Shown here piece by piece: positions 1 to 14,698 of a stretch of DNA of 64,000 nucleotides (position 1 is the stretch's first letter; every line of letters starts with the position of its first letter). The position numbers were made by a program, and so were the translations under genes. The notes beneath the pieces are model-generated. The model searched no databases. It was not told the origin of the DNA and saw only the letters and a list, made by a program, of their open reading frames with translations. This DNA is from Galbula dea (Eukaryota; Chordata; Aves; Piciformes; Galbulidae), in assembly GCA_013399015.1 (NCBI GenBank), contig VWZX01002268.1, positions 2,264,861 to 2,328,860 of the forward strand, given 5' to 3'.

Positions 1-3000
1 CACTTGGCAAAAACACATTCATCGTACTTCATAGCCTGACTTTCTTTGTCATTATATTTATTTAAGATTACTTTAACAAGCCAGAAAAACATATGGGGTG
101 AAAGGGGAGGGAAGATGTGCCTACCGTACCAGCGGATCTTTTTTCTCCATGCCTGGAGCTTGACGTGGAAACTTCATTTCACCCTGGTCCCAGCCGCAGC
201 TCCCAGCATATGCACTTGCCTAGAGAGGTCGTGGGCTGCCTTGGCTCCCAGGGGGCTGCCTGGCTGGCCTGGGCCTGGGATCCCACTGCAGCAGGACTGA
301 AGTCAGGGTGCCAGCTGTCCCTCAGGACAATGGCTCCATTGGAAGATAGCTGGGGGACAAAGGCGCTGCTTTCAGGAATGATTTTATATGCACACATGTG
401 ACCTTTGCCTGAAATGACTCTATGGATAGCAGCCCTGTCCTCAACTTCTGCTTTTAAATGCAGTGATCTGAGGCACTTGCTTAATCTGTTCTTTTTGTTT
501 CTTTTCTATTTTTTTACAACAAATGCCTCAGGAGAGGTCATGTGCAGATAACAAGGTGGTGCTGAGCCCTTTCTGATCATTTAATAGAGCTATTCAGTAA
601 TGGATAGGATTATTTTCTTCACTTTTCAAAGTCCTTCACCAGAATCTTCTCACTGGAGTGTTTTCTTTTATCTGCTTTTAGAAATTTCACTACAAACCCA
701 GAGTCTTCTAACTTCCAATCCCATGTCCTAAGCCAGCCTATGAGCCACTTCCAAGCTCAGGCCAACTTAGCTAGAGTCCATAAAATTTTAAATTTATGCA
801 TCCAGATAGGAACAGCAGAGCCTTTGGACTTCTAAATGATTGAAGTGACTTATTAAATTGTTATAAATTCTTTTTTTGTAACTGTGATTTTAAAGTATAT
901 TGAAGGTTTCCTACTTGGCTGGATACAAAATAGAAGCTCTCAGTGTATAGCACAGATGAAATCCAAAGATCACTGTAGCTAGGATAGAGGTGGATTGGTG
1001 GAGGTGGAGTTTATCACCTTTGCTTTTTGATACAGCAGTGACAGCTTGGGCTGTGGCAGGTGAAAGGAAGGTCCCTTAGGGTGATTCTTTGTTAGGCTAT
1101 AGGGAAGGTTAATAGCAGTGTGTCTCTTTAAGGTCAGACAAATTTTTCTTTGTAACATCTTGATCTTCGCAGAAGATTTCCTCACCTTATAGTAGGCTGT
1201 TCCCAGCATTGTCCTCCCTAATACTTGTTTGAATTCCATATAAGAGATGCCTCTCACTTCCCCTAGAAGCTAGTGTGCAGCCTTCTGTGCCATTGACAAG
1301 TTTTTATCCTTTGATCTCCATCTGACTCTAATATGATTTTTTTTCAGCTTATCAATTCTAATTATTTATTACCCCAGGAAAATAACATCTGTTCTGCAGC
1401 AGAGGGGCTAAATCTCATTGCTACAAGTGCTATGATGAATAAAGACATGTTTACATAACAAACTAAATGATTTCTTCACATTTATGGAGTTTACATATTG
1501 CCTGTATTTGGAGAGAAGCAAAAACTTTCCCACTTAGTCTTGTTTCAACATGGTTCCCAGGAACTAACATGTTTTAGCATTTCCCATTATATTCATTGCA
1601 ATCTAAAAATATTTTGACATATCTTTCCACCTGTTTAACACCACAGCATGCTTGGTCATATAGCTATGGACTCAGTTAAAAGAAATTTTAGTCAACTCTC
1701 TCTCACTCTCTATAAACAAACTCAGTCTATTTAGCAAAACAGAGGCTGGCTGCTGTCTCTAGATGTCATGGGGAGCACTGGACACTGCTGTAGGTAATGC
1801 TTCCTCAGAATAGCACAGATAAAGCAGGGACAGTGGCCCAGGGCAGGGCTCGGTCAGAAGAGCACAGAGTGCTGCAAATGGAAGCTAATGCCCATCCTTA
1901 ATGGCCCCAAAAGGCACAGGAAGGGCTTTAAGAGTGGATTCCTATCCATAAACACATCCGTTTTATAGCTAAAAATCTAAAGAGGTAGTTAAGACCCCTA
2001 AGAATGGGTCTGCCCAATGACATCAACAACTCTTACAGACTGTGGTCCTGGCTGTGTTATATCCAACATCTCCCTGTGGCATATTCCCAGTCAGCTATGA
2101 CCAGAGCTGTCTAATCTGCTTTCTGGACTTGGCTTTAGGCAGTAGGGAGGCACAAGCTGCTCAGGTCAGGACAGGGCTGGACACGCACAGGAATATAGCT
2201 GCTGCATTTAGGAAATCTCTAGGTGTGGCAGGCAGTTACTTCCCATTTGAAGGAGCAGCTCATCTGAAGAGGCAGTGGATTGCAAGTCTTGAATTAGGAA
2301 TTAAAAGCCCACCTAAGTCCTATTTTGATAATGCAAAACATCCTGTCTAATGAAAACCAAAACAAGAAGTTTCTAAGTACACTAGGTTCAGTAATTAGTA
2401 TTCAGGAATTTGATTTTGCAGCAAATACACTGAGGAGAAAACTTACTGAGGGGCATAGTTTTATGCTTTCATATGTAGTCCAGGCCAGGCTGTACTGGAA
2501 AGTTAATGAAAATAATAAAAAATAGTCTTTCTTTTTCAATATTCAGAATGTAAAGAGATTATAGTTGGTGAGACTGAACCTCTGCAGCCACGTAGGAGAA
2601 AAGATTATACAGGCTTAGCTTTAAAGCGTCTGTTCTCCTCATCAGAATCAGAAATCTGAACAGCTCTTGATCTTGTGCAATCAGAGGGAGTAGCTATATA
2701 TTTAAATTGGGCCACACATTGAGAACCTATGTATTTCCAGAGCTAACATTAAGGTCCTATTTTTAAAGGCTATGTTTACAGATGACCCAGCCTGCTAGAA
2801 ATAAAGACCTTTTGGACATTATTCTTTTTAATCTCTGCATTTTCTGCTTTCATTTTTAAACACTATTCTTGTAAATAAATTAGTCAGAAAACTATCGTGG
2901 CAATTAAATATGCCATGGGTAGTACAGCACTAAAATCAACCATAAAAACCAGCACTTCAAAAAAAAATCACACTGTAGATAGTCAGGAAAAAAAAAGATT

Positions 3001-6000
3001 GTAACTTACAAGAAATATACAACCCCTCTTCCTGTTAGTCTGTTCCATACTTGATGATTGAGAATGAATTACAGTTGAAAAATATCCCAGGGGATTACTC
3101 AATACACCGCCCAGTCCAACCATCCACCCCCAGCAAAGTACAACCTCATGCGGTTTTGCTTCATTAGGAGTTTCTCTGCAGCTCCAATGTCCTGGCTCAG
3201 TTTCAACTCCTGCAAACAGGTCTGAACATGAAGAAATGCCTTCTGTGGCCAGAACTATGCAGAAGTATGTAATTCTGTACAAGCTTAATTGCACAAGCTG
3301 AGCTAATGGAAAAAAACATACTTGGTCCAGCTACCTTCTAGGCATGGCTGGAGTTATCCTTTCTGCAATCTGAATAGGTGATGTGGTCTTCTATCTCTGG
3401 CTTTGCATTGGCAAATTTTCCTTTTCTTAACACTTAGTTTACAGTGTTACAGCTGCATAGCAGCTTTACTCAAACTCCCAAGGTTTACCACTTCTCCTGT
3501 TCAACAACATTTTTCCATGAAATGTTGTTTTATATCCACTAGACTTTGCCCAATAGCAGAGATGTTTTGGTATCCTTTATATCCTCAATTTATCCAAAAA
3601 CACATCTTCACTTTGAAAAGTCATCAGACCCAAAGCTTCTAAACACTCTCTGTCAAAAGATGAATCCTCTCCTCCTGAGCTGTTAATGACGGTATATAAG
3701 GCTATGAGTAGCTATGGAATAGCACAGCTTTACAAATCTGCATCAGCAAGATCCGTCTCCCTGAAGGTATCTGGGCATGGGGAGTTTGGGATGGAAGAGA
3801 AATGGTCACAAACTGTAATTGAGGGTAAACGTGGACAGGCAGACAAAGCATGAATATGTTAAGACTCATAAAGATCATAAACTATAGGTAGTTCTTCCTG
3901 ACCTGCAAGAAAAGTCTCTTCATAGGCTGAAGGTTTCTTCTGAGAGAACATGAACTTGCTGAGATAGCTTAAAGCTTTGTCACTTGGGCCATTATGCAGG
4001 GCACTCCAGATCCTGGTTAAGGCCAGAAAAAGGCTTGAGGGAGAGCAGAGCATTACCAACATCAGACAAGATCCTGCTCCTTTGCTTGACGGCTGACACC
4101 ACAGCTCCTTTATCTGCTTTCTATATCACTAAAACGTTGCTTTCTACACCTCCTATCCTTCTCTTCTTCTACTGGCTTTCTTGCCCAAAGCCAATCCCTA
4201 TGCCTTATCCCAAATAACATCTCTGTAATCTAACAGATACAGCTCCACTTCATTTTGATGTTCCTAGTCTTGTACAATATGTATAAATTATGTCAAACTC
4301 CACATTCTGAACAAGGTGCACAACTTTGTAAAATGAAACAGTAACTCACAAACTGTAATTAAGGGACCAAGTTAATAAAATCCTTCAAGAAACTTCATAT
4401 ATTTATATATACATGCCCCAAAATGGAACACCACAGATTTCAAGGATGGTCTTACCTGCTTTAGAAAATCCAGTGTTGAAACCTGGCTGTAAAGGCTTGA
4501 AAAGGGAAATTCCATTATCTAGAGATACAGAGATAAAATAATTTTAAAACCCCCAAACAAAACAAAATAAACCCCACCAATATGATAGCTACACTCTTCC
4601 CACGAATTGTAACCTTTTCACCAAAGAACAATGCACCAGGTAACAGGAATCCACAGCTGAGAGTAGCCAACAAATGCAGCCAACATACCCTAGAAAACTG
4701 AGAAATGAAGAAACTTCAGATAAAGCTTACAGAGGGAGGAGTAATGACTTCCAAGGGGTCCCACTGCAGGCCAGGGGTTGGACACACATATAGTTTTGCA
4801 GGTCATACAATAAGACCAGCCTTTGAAGCATGCTGAGGAATTTTGACCACCCACCAGTTGCTGTGCCAGCAAGAAGCTCTTCGTCCAACATCTGTGGCAT
4901 GACTTAAGTTGTTCATGCAACGTTTAGCTATTCAAGACCAGCAAGTTGGCCACCATCACTGTAGTGCCTGGATTTTCATCTTCCTGAAAAGAAGGTTATA
5001 ATCTGAGAAAACATAGATATTTCAATCTTCTTGTGGGGTGGGGAAATATTTTTTGGAAGAGAAGAAGTTAAAGTATTTATTTACTTCTTATTGCCTGTAG
5101 TTGGGGTATAAAAGCTACTGCAAGGAAATGAACAACTCATCCTTGCATTTCAAGTGAAGCCCATAGAAAATCCTTTCTGAAAGGAAGCTACAAGCCCGAT
5201 TGCAATGTGGATTACTGCCTTCAAAGTGTTAGACTGAACAGGCATTGATCACACTGACAACTGCTCCTCCATCGAAATGCTCTCAGTTCTGAGTTAAAAA
5301 CTGAGAGCAAACTGGCCCATTTGGTTTTGGATGCTGCAGAGGAGAGCCTCTGTGCAGTGAAGGTCTTTCAGCTACACAAATGATCTCTGACTTGAATTTT
5401 ACATATAACTATTTGATACTTCTAAAACAACTCCAGTTGGTTTGCAAAGCTTGGTCTATATTCCTGCTTACAATTTATCTTCTGCTTTTGATTCCTCACA
5501 TCTGTGTCCTTTTTCCAGACCCCCCTGCATGGTTTTATTCACTAAAGCTTTCAGTGTTTTGTTTTTGTTCTAAAGTTTTTGCCTTCTAAGTTGTTTTTAT
5601 TATGATGTACACCACACTGAGTGCTCTGGCAGTCTGGAAGGGATGTTTTCTAAGAAGAATAAATTATGGGCATTAATAAAACAAAGCACAGAGCTTTTGA
5701 ACATTTGGTTTCAACGTAGAAGGATTCTCTTTCATATGAGAATCATGTTGAGGATTTATTTCTAGGGGGACTCTTTCTGTTATTAAGATCTTACAAAGCA
5801 ATATTTTACTGAAGGCTTTTTTGGATTTTCCTTGCCCACCCTGTCATGGTTATTGCAAAGCTCTTCTGCTGTTTCTCATTTCCCTGCAAGGTACCTATGT
5901 GCATATGTACTGCTCAGGGTTTGCTTTCAAGTTTTCATTTGAGTGGGGGGAGAGGTTTTGGGGGTTCAGTTTGAGCTTCTTTTGTGGAGAGGGATTAAGG

Positions 6001-6580
6001 TAAAGACACAGAAACCAAGGGCAAAGTAGTTTAAAATTAATCCACACCTCCCCTCTGTAAACACATGCCAACCAAATACAGAAATTATGGCAAATTGTCT
6101 GGCTGTGTTCACAACTGGGCTAGTGCTAAAAAACAAGAGCACTGTAAGCATGAGTTACAAGATTTATTTGGACCTCCTTGAAAAGTCTTCCTTTCAGTAA
6201 GCTCAATCATGCAACATAAGCAATTCAGCTCTCATGAGTAGTCCCATTGACTAAAAGCAGGCCCTGGATTTACAGGGTCACCTAAACCAACACAAGAGTT
6301 TCAAATGCATCATTTTCCCATAAGTCACTTCCCATTATACCCTTTTGCCACCTGGACTCCATCTCCTTAAATCTGCTTTATTGGTCTCATATGCCTTTAT
6401 TCAGTGAAGTGCTCAAGCTTTGATGAAATGGGAGGGACATAAGCAAGCACCAAACAGCTTTCCTGAACTAGTACTGCAGCCACACTCCCAATTAACATCT
6501 AGTTTCACATAGCTGTGTCCCTGCGCTACTCAGAGAGAACAGCCTCTCACTTGTAGCTCCCAAACACACTGACTTTCACT
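1..6580. other. Intergenic DNA, no gene seen
   Basis: AT-rich with scattered GC-richer patches (about 180-360 and 1740-1920). A near-identical 20-bp direct repeat occurs at 3806-3825 and 4346-4365, and there is a TATA-box-like motif at 5107-5114. No exon, RNA gene or known transposon recognised. Confidence 0.65.
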
Positions 6581-6670
6581 TCCAAACCCACTCACAAAAT
6601 CCAGTGCGTCCTGATGGCCTTCAGTTCACAGCTTTGTGCCATTGTCCTTTACATGATGGAAATGGACACC

Positions 6671-6712
6671 TTTTGCCAATGTACCAATTGGTACTTTTGC
6701 CAAAGTACCAAT
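6671..6712. repeat. 24-bp-period direct repeat spanning a 14-bp palindrome
   Basis: TTTTGCCAATGTACCAAT (from 6671) recurs as TTTTGCCAAAGTACCAAT (from 6695). Between them GTACCAATTGGTAC (6681-6694) is a perfect palindrome. Confidence 0.9.
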
Positions 6713-6893
6713 GAGTGCTGGACACCACCAAGTGTCTCCCATGGGGCTTGGTCCTCACTGGTTCCCAAGAGCAGTCTCTCACCTGCAGCCCATCAGGTTT
6801 GGGGACCAGCAGCACCTAGCTGGACCTGCTGACCACCCTCACTTGGCCCCCAAGGGGATGTAGGTCTCCAAAAGGGACAAAACACCTTCCCCT

Positions 6894-6894
6894 N
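6894..6894. other. Single ambiguous base (N)
   Basis: The only N in the window, inside intergenic sequence (CCT-N-GAAAAC). It looks like an assembly or polishing ambiguity, not a scaffold gap. Confidence 0.99.
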
Positions 6895-9800
6895 GAAAAC
6901 TGACTTACCCTTTCAAGGTGAGCCTCTGGGCTGATGCACAGGAATCTGCAGCAGTAAGAGGAGGACAGTACTCTCACATTCAGCAGTACTTCCCACAGTC
7001 TGTCTCCATGTACCTTCTCCTTTATGTTTGCATTTTACAATACAAAAGTATGAAAAAATGTTTTAGTATAGATTTCCTGAAAACAATGGCAATTTTTGTA
7101 CATGCAGCCACATCTAAGCATATTTCAAAGTTGGTATATGCTAGCTATACACCTACTTTTAAGATAAAGATGCAAATAGTTCAATTAGATCATACTCCAG
7201 ATCAAAAATTGGGGGTTGGGAAACATTAAACTTCACAATGGTTCTCTTGAACTTAAGTGAAAACATCTGAAGGCTTTTATGGTGTTTGTATTTCTCAGTG
7301 ACAGGAATCAAAGTAAAAACATCTTGATTGTTTCTTTTTATCACTTTCCAGCCACAGTACTAAACCAGTAATCTGTTAATTACTTCAGACACTGATAGAG
7401 TTGGATAGGGAGCAATGAGGAGCTCTGAGCCATTTCCTTGTAACTGCTGTCACGAACCACCACCATCCTGCCCAGTGTATGTTTCCTTCCTCAACATGTT
7501 CTGCAAAGAGATACACAGCTGTGTTTTAACCGCATGTCAATAAGCCATTCAAGATTTACAGCAGCAAATTCAGAGACTTATCTGTGACAGAATTTTCCCA
7601 CTGAGAGACCATAATTTATAATAAGTGCTTGCATATTTATTTAGCTGTATGATGAGATGAAATACTATAGAAGGGTGGCCTAAGTCAAGGAGGCAAGTCA
7701 GTGCCACCATACCCCTTTCTAGGAAGGTGAAGAGTAAGCAGGACCTAAGAAATAAGATCAGACTTCTTAGCTGTGCCATGCTGCTCAGAAGCAGCAGCAA
7801 GTAAGTGTATGATAGCAAGAAATGGATGTTTATTTGCTTATCCTGAGGTTTTGCATTAGTTCTTGCAGGATCTCTTACTATCAATGCTACTTCTGTCAAT
7901 TTGTTTTCAACCAGACTCCTAAATTTCCCAGCAGAGACAAGGACATACATAGTGAATTTAAGCTGGTGATTATGTTGCCTTGTTTAGCCACCTTTTACTT
8001 AACAAAGAGTTTGAAAGCCATTTCTCCAGGTGGGTAGGGGTTTTTTTTGTTTGTTTGCTTGTTTCTTTTCAGTCCATGTGCACATGATGGGGCTCTGTGA
8101 GGCTGGAACAGAGAGGCAATGGGCTTGTGAGAAGATGCCAAGAAAGAGGCCTTGGGCAGGTGAAAGCTGAGCACCCATATTTTCTTCACATGCCATCTCT
8201 TTCCACTTGGCACTGTGTTTCTTGAGAGTTCTCAGCTGCTTTCATGACATGGATGCCAGGGAATGGGACAGTACAGCAGGAGTCACTGTAGAAAATCTAA
8301 GCAATAAAATTTCCTGTTACCAGAGAGATGCACATTTTTTTCTGAGGTCTTCTCCCAGCTTATTACTTCTAAGCCAATGAAAGCTCAAATCCAGCTAAGG
8401 TGGCATCAGCTCCTCCCTCACATTTTTTTGCCATGTGCCCAGAGCATAATCTTCCTTTGCATTTCAAGTATAAAACCTTTCATTAGGGCTTTGAGTATTT
8501 CCACTTTTAAGTTGTTTTAACCTTTTTACAACATGTCCACATAGCCAAAAGAGCATATACAACTCAGACACCACAGCAGCTTGCCAAGTTGTGTTCAGCT
8601 GCGTTTCTCACTTCCATTTGGAGTTTGCTGTTACAGATCTCAATATTGAAATAAGATATGTCAGCTGTTGAGCTGACTCAGAAAACTCAAAGAAGCTCTC
8701 TGTCATAGCCTAATTTCCTCTTGGGTTTCTTTGGTTCATCTCTAAGGTTCTGTAACTCCCTTCCTCCAGGTCCATTACCTCTTAGTACCATGGTTGATAT
8801 TCTTATCACCCCTTTCTACATTTTAAAGGATTTACAGAGTACAATCACATTTTTTTTCCTTCTGCTTACCTGCAAGACCCCAAGGAATTTTAGAAGCACA
8901 GCAAAAAGGCAATTTAGGTATAAATACAACACATGCATAGTAGAAATAAAACAAGCAACCCATTTTTAAAGCTAATTTTTGGAGCATGTATTTTCCAGCA
9001 GATTTTCTCCCCTCTCTTAATTTAGCTCACTCTTTACTAATATGTAAAAGCAGTAGGATCAAGGTGGAACTGTGCAAATAAGTAATAGTAAAACTTGCAA
9101 AGGGCTCCAAGAAGTTGTTGCCTCTCTCTTGCAAAGCAACAGTGTTGCCTCTCTGATCCCTTATGCTTTTGTCATTCATGTTAAGACAAAATTGTTAAAT
9201 CAGAGGCTGGGGAGTATGCCAGGCTTCCAAGCCCAGGCTGTGAAAGGCCTCCTCTGTCCATTGCAGACAGCAGATCTGAGACAGCCTTTCAGGCTTGTCT
9301 TTATCAGTCAAATCTCCTCTTGTGCTCTGCTCTGGAGGAGCCCCCTGGAAAGGCTTTAGCTCCCCTGGTTGTGCTGGTGCTCATGGGCTCAGCGATGTGC
9401 ACCCCAGCCAGCCAGACCTCCAGGCTGCCAAACTTTCCCTTCACCCAGCCAGTTGGCTTTCAAGCAGCACCAGCCTCCTTCTGCTTGCAGGATTTCTCTT
9501 TCTTCCATCAGTTTCAATGTATGGAAAAATAAGATACCTGTCAGGAGAAGACATTAAGCTCCTTTCAGTTTTATCACATTCCTTCCATTTTACAGGTACG
9601 CTGTTTCTTTCTTGTTTGCTTTGCAAAAGACATTGTAATAAGAATTAACAAGTGGAAAGAGTTTGCTTTTGATTCTTTTGGATGAATTGCCTTAGAGAGA
9701 CTGTGTCTAAAGTAGAAGAGATTAGTACTGTATTTACTAACACGCCACAGGCTCAGTGAGAGGAGAAGGGAATAATCTCTCAAAAAGGGCTGTTTGTTAT

Positions 9801-12800
9801 AAAACCCACCACAACTAATCAATATACCCTAAAAGAGCAAAGGCAGCTATGGAGCAAACCCTTAATATGAACCAGACCAAATAACATGAAACAATCAGCT
9901 TGATGGGTGAAGTAGTGACTTGGCAAATATTCTCATGCTCCTTGCCATGGGATTTCCGGACAGTCATGGTGAAAGTAAGCAAACATGCCTCATCAGAAAT
10001 AACATGAGCAACAGCAATGCACAGCTGGGCTGTTCATTCAGAAAAGCGACTCTTTCCTTTACCTGATGCCAAATCTTACCTTCAGTGTAGTGCCACAAAG
10101 CAACTGGGACACAAACTTTATATCAAAAATTCACTTCCATCAAAATATTCTTGAGCTGGAGGTGCAAAAACGTGATGGCTAAGTTCACACTTCATGACAA
10201 AATTGAGAGGTTCCCTGAAGAAATCCATACCCACTATGAATGAGTAAATAATCCTGGAGCTGGCACTTCCTGGCTTCCACTCTCATGCTCTACCCAATGC
10301 ACAAAGAAATTCTGTGTTTCAGTGACAGGATTACCCAGGCCTTTCTGGGGAGTTTTAAGGCAAATCAATTTCCAAATCTAGAAAATAAGAGGGTTAAGGC
10401 CTGTAAAGGGTTCCAAACATTCACAGTGAAAATGCTAATCACTATTCTCCATGTAACAATGACATCTTGATTTTTTGGTTTCTATTTCATTGAAAGAACT
10501 CCTTCCGTTCCTGGGGAGCATGAACTGTGCAGAGAGAAGCGGAAAAGAGATATCTCAATTTGTCAAGACAGGGATTCAGGAAAAGGAATATGATACATAA
10601 AATCACTATAAACCTTCAGCTCCAGAGCTACTAATCCAGGATTCCTCCAGTGTCTTCAAACTCAGAAGATCTCCTAACGCTCAGCCCTTTTTTCTGATTA
10701 GCTGCGAAGAGATTTGAGATTTTTTAGTAACACCAAACTTCGGGGGAATTTGAGACAATCCCCTAAAATGTAAGTCAACAGCAGTAATCGTATACAAAGG
10801 TTTAGATTTTTGGATAAAACATCCTTCATTAAAGCCAGTGTTTGACTCCAAAATTTGACCTCTCCAAGATGCTAGAAAGCTTTCCAGAAAACAAGACCAT
10901 CACTCAAAGTGTGACAGGGATTTCTAACTGCAACATCATCATCCCCAACAGGCATTAACACTAAGCTTTAAACATCGAACGCTGAGGTTTCATGAAGCTC
11001 CAGGAAAATGCTTTGCTAAGCTTTGGAGAGGATGTGCTAAATCTGGAACATTGTCGAAAGAGAAAACAAATTATTTTCACCAGAAGTCCATCTAATGCTT
11101 TGCATTTAAAGCAGGAAGATACCACAAGGGATGGCAAACAGCCACTGATGTGGATTATATTTCATCCCAACACCAAGATTGCTTGTCAAATACAAATAAT
11201 GCTCAAATACTGAGAAGACACATGTCGTACAACATGCAGCACAAGGCTGAAGGGAGACCACAGTATGGCTGAGGGACACCCTCCTGCCTTCTACAGAAGG
11301 AGCTCCCAGCTGGTTGGATGTTTCTCTGCTACTGATCATGACAGTGACCAATTTTATGTTGAAGAATACAATGACATAGGCCAAAATTTCTCCTGCACTT
11401 TTAAGTATTGTCATATCTCTGCAACAACCAGCTTTAGGGTGCTCTTAGAGAGATCAGCATGGTCACCTAAATGCAAAATCTATCACCCAAAATGTCCTTG
11501 AAGTCACTCAAACTACCATATATTCCCACTCCTACTGGAGTATATTATCTGGCAAGACACTAATTTATGGCTCTGCTACTCTGACTCCAGTGTGTTCTGT
11601 TTATTCAGGTGCTTTCTGCACATGTCTTAGTGCTGTAGACCCTTGTTTCAAATTACATCGTCCACAGCAGCAAGCAAATCATCTCACAGCACCCTTGCTC
11701 CATTTGCTTCCCCTCATCAATACCACACTGCAAAATAAAGTCAGGGAGCTGTTCCAGATCAGAAATTTTGAGCCACCTTGCTCTTAGTCGGATCCATTTT
11801 GCAGTGCTCAATGCTTCTGAGAAGGGGAACGGCACAGTAGCACACCCTTGCTGTTTGTACACTGCATGGATGTACATGGGGCTGCAGGGCCAGCTGAACC
11901 TTCCAGGTTCTGGCAGTGATATCAAAAGCAACACAGAGCAGCCCAACACGGTCACTGCATACGAATTCCTGACTTTATTATTTATGGAGCACCATTCAAA
12001 TCTGTCCTCTGGACAAGGTAATCAAGATATCCTTGCAGTAGTGTCCAAGCAGTTTCCAAAACACTGTGACAGCACTGCTTTGAGGTAAAGGCAGCATTAT
12101 CACCATTTTCAGATGAGACATAAACAAACTGTTTCCACTTGTTTTAAAAGTCTGCCTTAAGATTTCAAGAATTTTCTAGAATCCATAGCACTGCTGCTGC
12201 AGTTTGCAATAAGCATTACTAGAGACTCCTATAGTGGATGTGTGCAGCGCAGACCCCTGTTATCTCCAGCTGAAGCGATCAAGACTCAGCAGTTCTCCTA
12301 ACCAGAACTACACATCTCAAGCTGAGTGCTGAAAAGTTAAATATGATCTTTTAAAGAAATTATAGCTGAAACGACCTGGCAGCAGCTCATAATAATTCTG
12401 TTTATGGAGACACAGAAACAGGATTCAGCCCTCCAGAACAAGACTGAACCGATCCGAACATGACCTGATTCCCCCTGCAGCCTCATTCCCCACTGAAGAC
12501 ACTGTTCTGAGATTGTCTTGTCATACTTTGGGGATGAGTAAAGTTGCCTGGTAAACCTGCCTTATGTCCACTTGAATTGCAACCTTAATCATATTCTCCA
12601 AATAGAGTAACTTGTGATTTGTCTTTTTTTTAAAAAAAAGATTGCATTTGAAGAAGATAAATTTCTTTTATTGATGAGACTCATGCTGACACTCCAACAG
12701 CAGCACTGGAACGCACTGGGCTCCCAAAAGGTAATATAGCCATTGTAGATTGCCATCCTTTGGGTAACTGATATACACAGAGGAATAAAGCATGCAGTTT

Positions 12801-14308
12801 AGCAAATGTCCATGAAACTTGTTGCCCAGAAACACTGAGACTCTTGAGTCTCTGGTCACAACCCAACTTCTTGAGGACTGTGGTTCAAAGGAATTTTGTC
12901 TTGTCATTTTTGCCCCTTGTCCCTTGATGCTCAGCTTCTCCTTCTTGTTGCTGTTCTCTCTCAGATCTTCCTTTGGCTTGATTCTTTGTTACTGGTTTCT
13001 TGTTCCAGATCTTGATCGATTCACTTATTTTCCTCACTCCCTGTGTCAGCTTAACTTTCTGTTTCATATTTGAATCGCCTCCATCAGGGGTCGGTCTAAA
13101 TCACCATACTTCACTCTGGAATGGCTGAGCCTGAACCACCCATTTCCTTCTGCTGCCTCTGCCTTGTGCACAGTGATTCTGTGAACTGCCTCAGCAGTGT
13201 ATCAAGGTACCAAGTCTCAGAGAAATTCATAGGACTTTGATTTCTCTGTGCTGGAATCTCTTCTGGAAATCAGGCAAAGACTTCTAAATCACATGGGTTG
13301 TTTGGCCAATTCTACCTCTCAATTCCACTAAAAACTGCAAGCCTTCTCATTATTTCAGGCAGATGTTAGTGGATGACTCAGGGAGCAGATACACATAGTT
13401 GCCATTGCACCGAAGAAGTCCAAGAGAGAGTCCAAGAGATAATAGAGGTTGAGCAGAACTGAGTTATCCAAAGCCTGTAGCTTGCTCTCAGCTCCCCAGG
13501 GAACACACAACACACACTGAGCAATGGATTCCAAAATATTAAGAAATAAGCTAGCGTGTAAGAAAAATAAGGATCTCCTGTTGAATTAAGGAGTTAGGTC
13601 ATTAATGCTTGTTCATATTACATTACTCACGCTTGGGAGACAAATAACTATCTGTTTTCTCACTAACCCACATATTTATTTGAACAAGTATTTCCCAAGA
13701 AGTAGGAGAGAGAACCATTTCAACAGAAAACGTCTATGTTATGGTCTTATCATAACAAGCCACTTCACAGTACACTGATGTGTATCATATACAAGCATCC
13801 ATTGTAAAAACCTATTAAGTGTATCTTATTTTACGGTGCTGACATGTTTGTTCATTCACAGAGGTCATTAACTCACAATGGGGCCTCTCATTTCCATATG
13901 CCTTACTGGGGTTTTGCTCCATGTCAGAATCAAACCTTAGTTTGAGCGCTATTAACTCAGAAGGACATGATTGGTGACATATAAAGTCAATTCATATAGA
14001 AATCCTGCAGTCGTTCAGAACAAAGTTTATGCTAAAAAATGGAATGGAAAGGAATGTACGGAAAGGACATAGTACATGATTAGCTCAACTTTACATGCTT
14101 AATATGTTCAGCAGATGGCTAGCCTTATAAAAAGAAAAAGAAAAAATACTCAATCTTAAACGAAACAACTTATTTTCCCCTAGGCTGAAAATGCTGCTGA
14201 GCTGTCTGTCTATGAGCCAGCTTGTAAACACAGTGCTGGATGTGAGCTGTGTGTAGAGGTGAATCACTTTGATCAAACCAGCTGGGTATCACTGCCGGAG
14301 TGCCAGCA

Positions 14309-14350
14309 GGACCCTCAGCCCAGCTAGTAGGACCCTCAGCCCAGTCAGCA
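14309..14350. repeat. Tandem pair of a 21-bp unit
   Basis: Two adjacent copies begin GGACCCTCAGCCCAG and differ in their last bases (CTAGTA against TCAGCA). The 21-bp period keeps an open frame, but no gene is evident. Confidence 0.9.
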
Positions 14351-14698
14351 GAGCTGGCTTCTCCCCCATCGGCTCCACCACGCTGGGGTTGTGCTGGGCT
14401 GCCAAGGGCAGAACAGTATTCATCTGGGCAGTAGAAAACAGCAGAGAAAGTCAAAACCTCTGAAAAAGTAAAACAAGCAGCTTTGAGAGTAGACAGTGAC
14501 TAATTAGCAGACTGTCCTCACCCACACAAGTGCACATACAGTTTTAACCACCTCTGTAACTGTCTCAAGAGCATGAAAGACTCTTTGGTGGCATGTACTG
14601 ATGCTTTCTGATCAAAAATACTTCCACCTCCTGCTTCTGCCCCTCATCCAAATGGGGTTTGAAACCTCAACATCCTGAGCAGCTCATGCCTGAGGCTG

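Larger units (their letters stand above)
6581..9800. other. Intergenic DNA, GC-richer islands, no gene seen
   Basis: Contains two GC-richer stretches (about 6700-6880 and 9200-9500), a palindrome and direct repeat at 6671-6712, the single N at 6894 and a T/G-rich tract at about 8036-8070. None of the open frames resembles a known protein or conserved exon. Confidence 0.65.

Noticed and set aside
3692..3699. TATATAAG motif as a second intergenic promoter
   Set aside because: An isolated TATA-like match in AT-rich DNA without other core elements is expected by chance.
7570..7950. 126-codon minus-strand open frame in intergenic DNA
   Set aside because: No recognisable domain; chance frames of this length are expected in 64 kb read in six frames.
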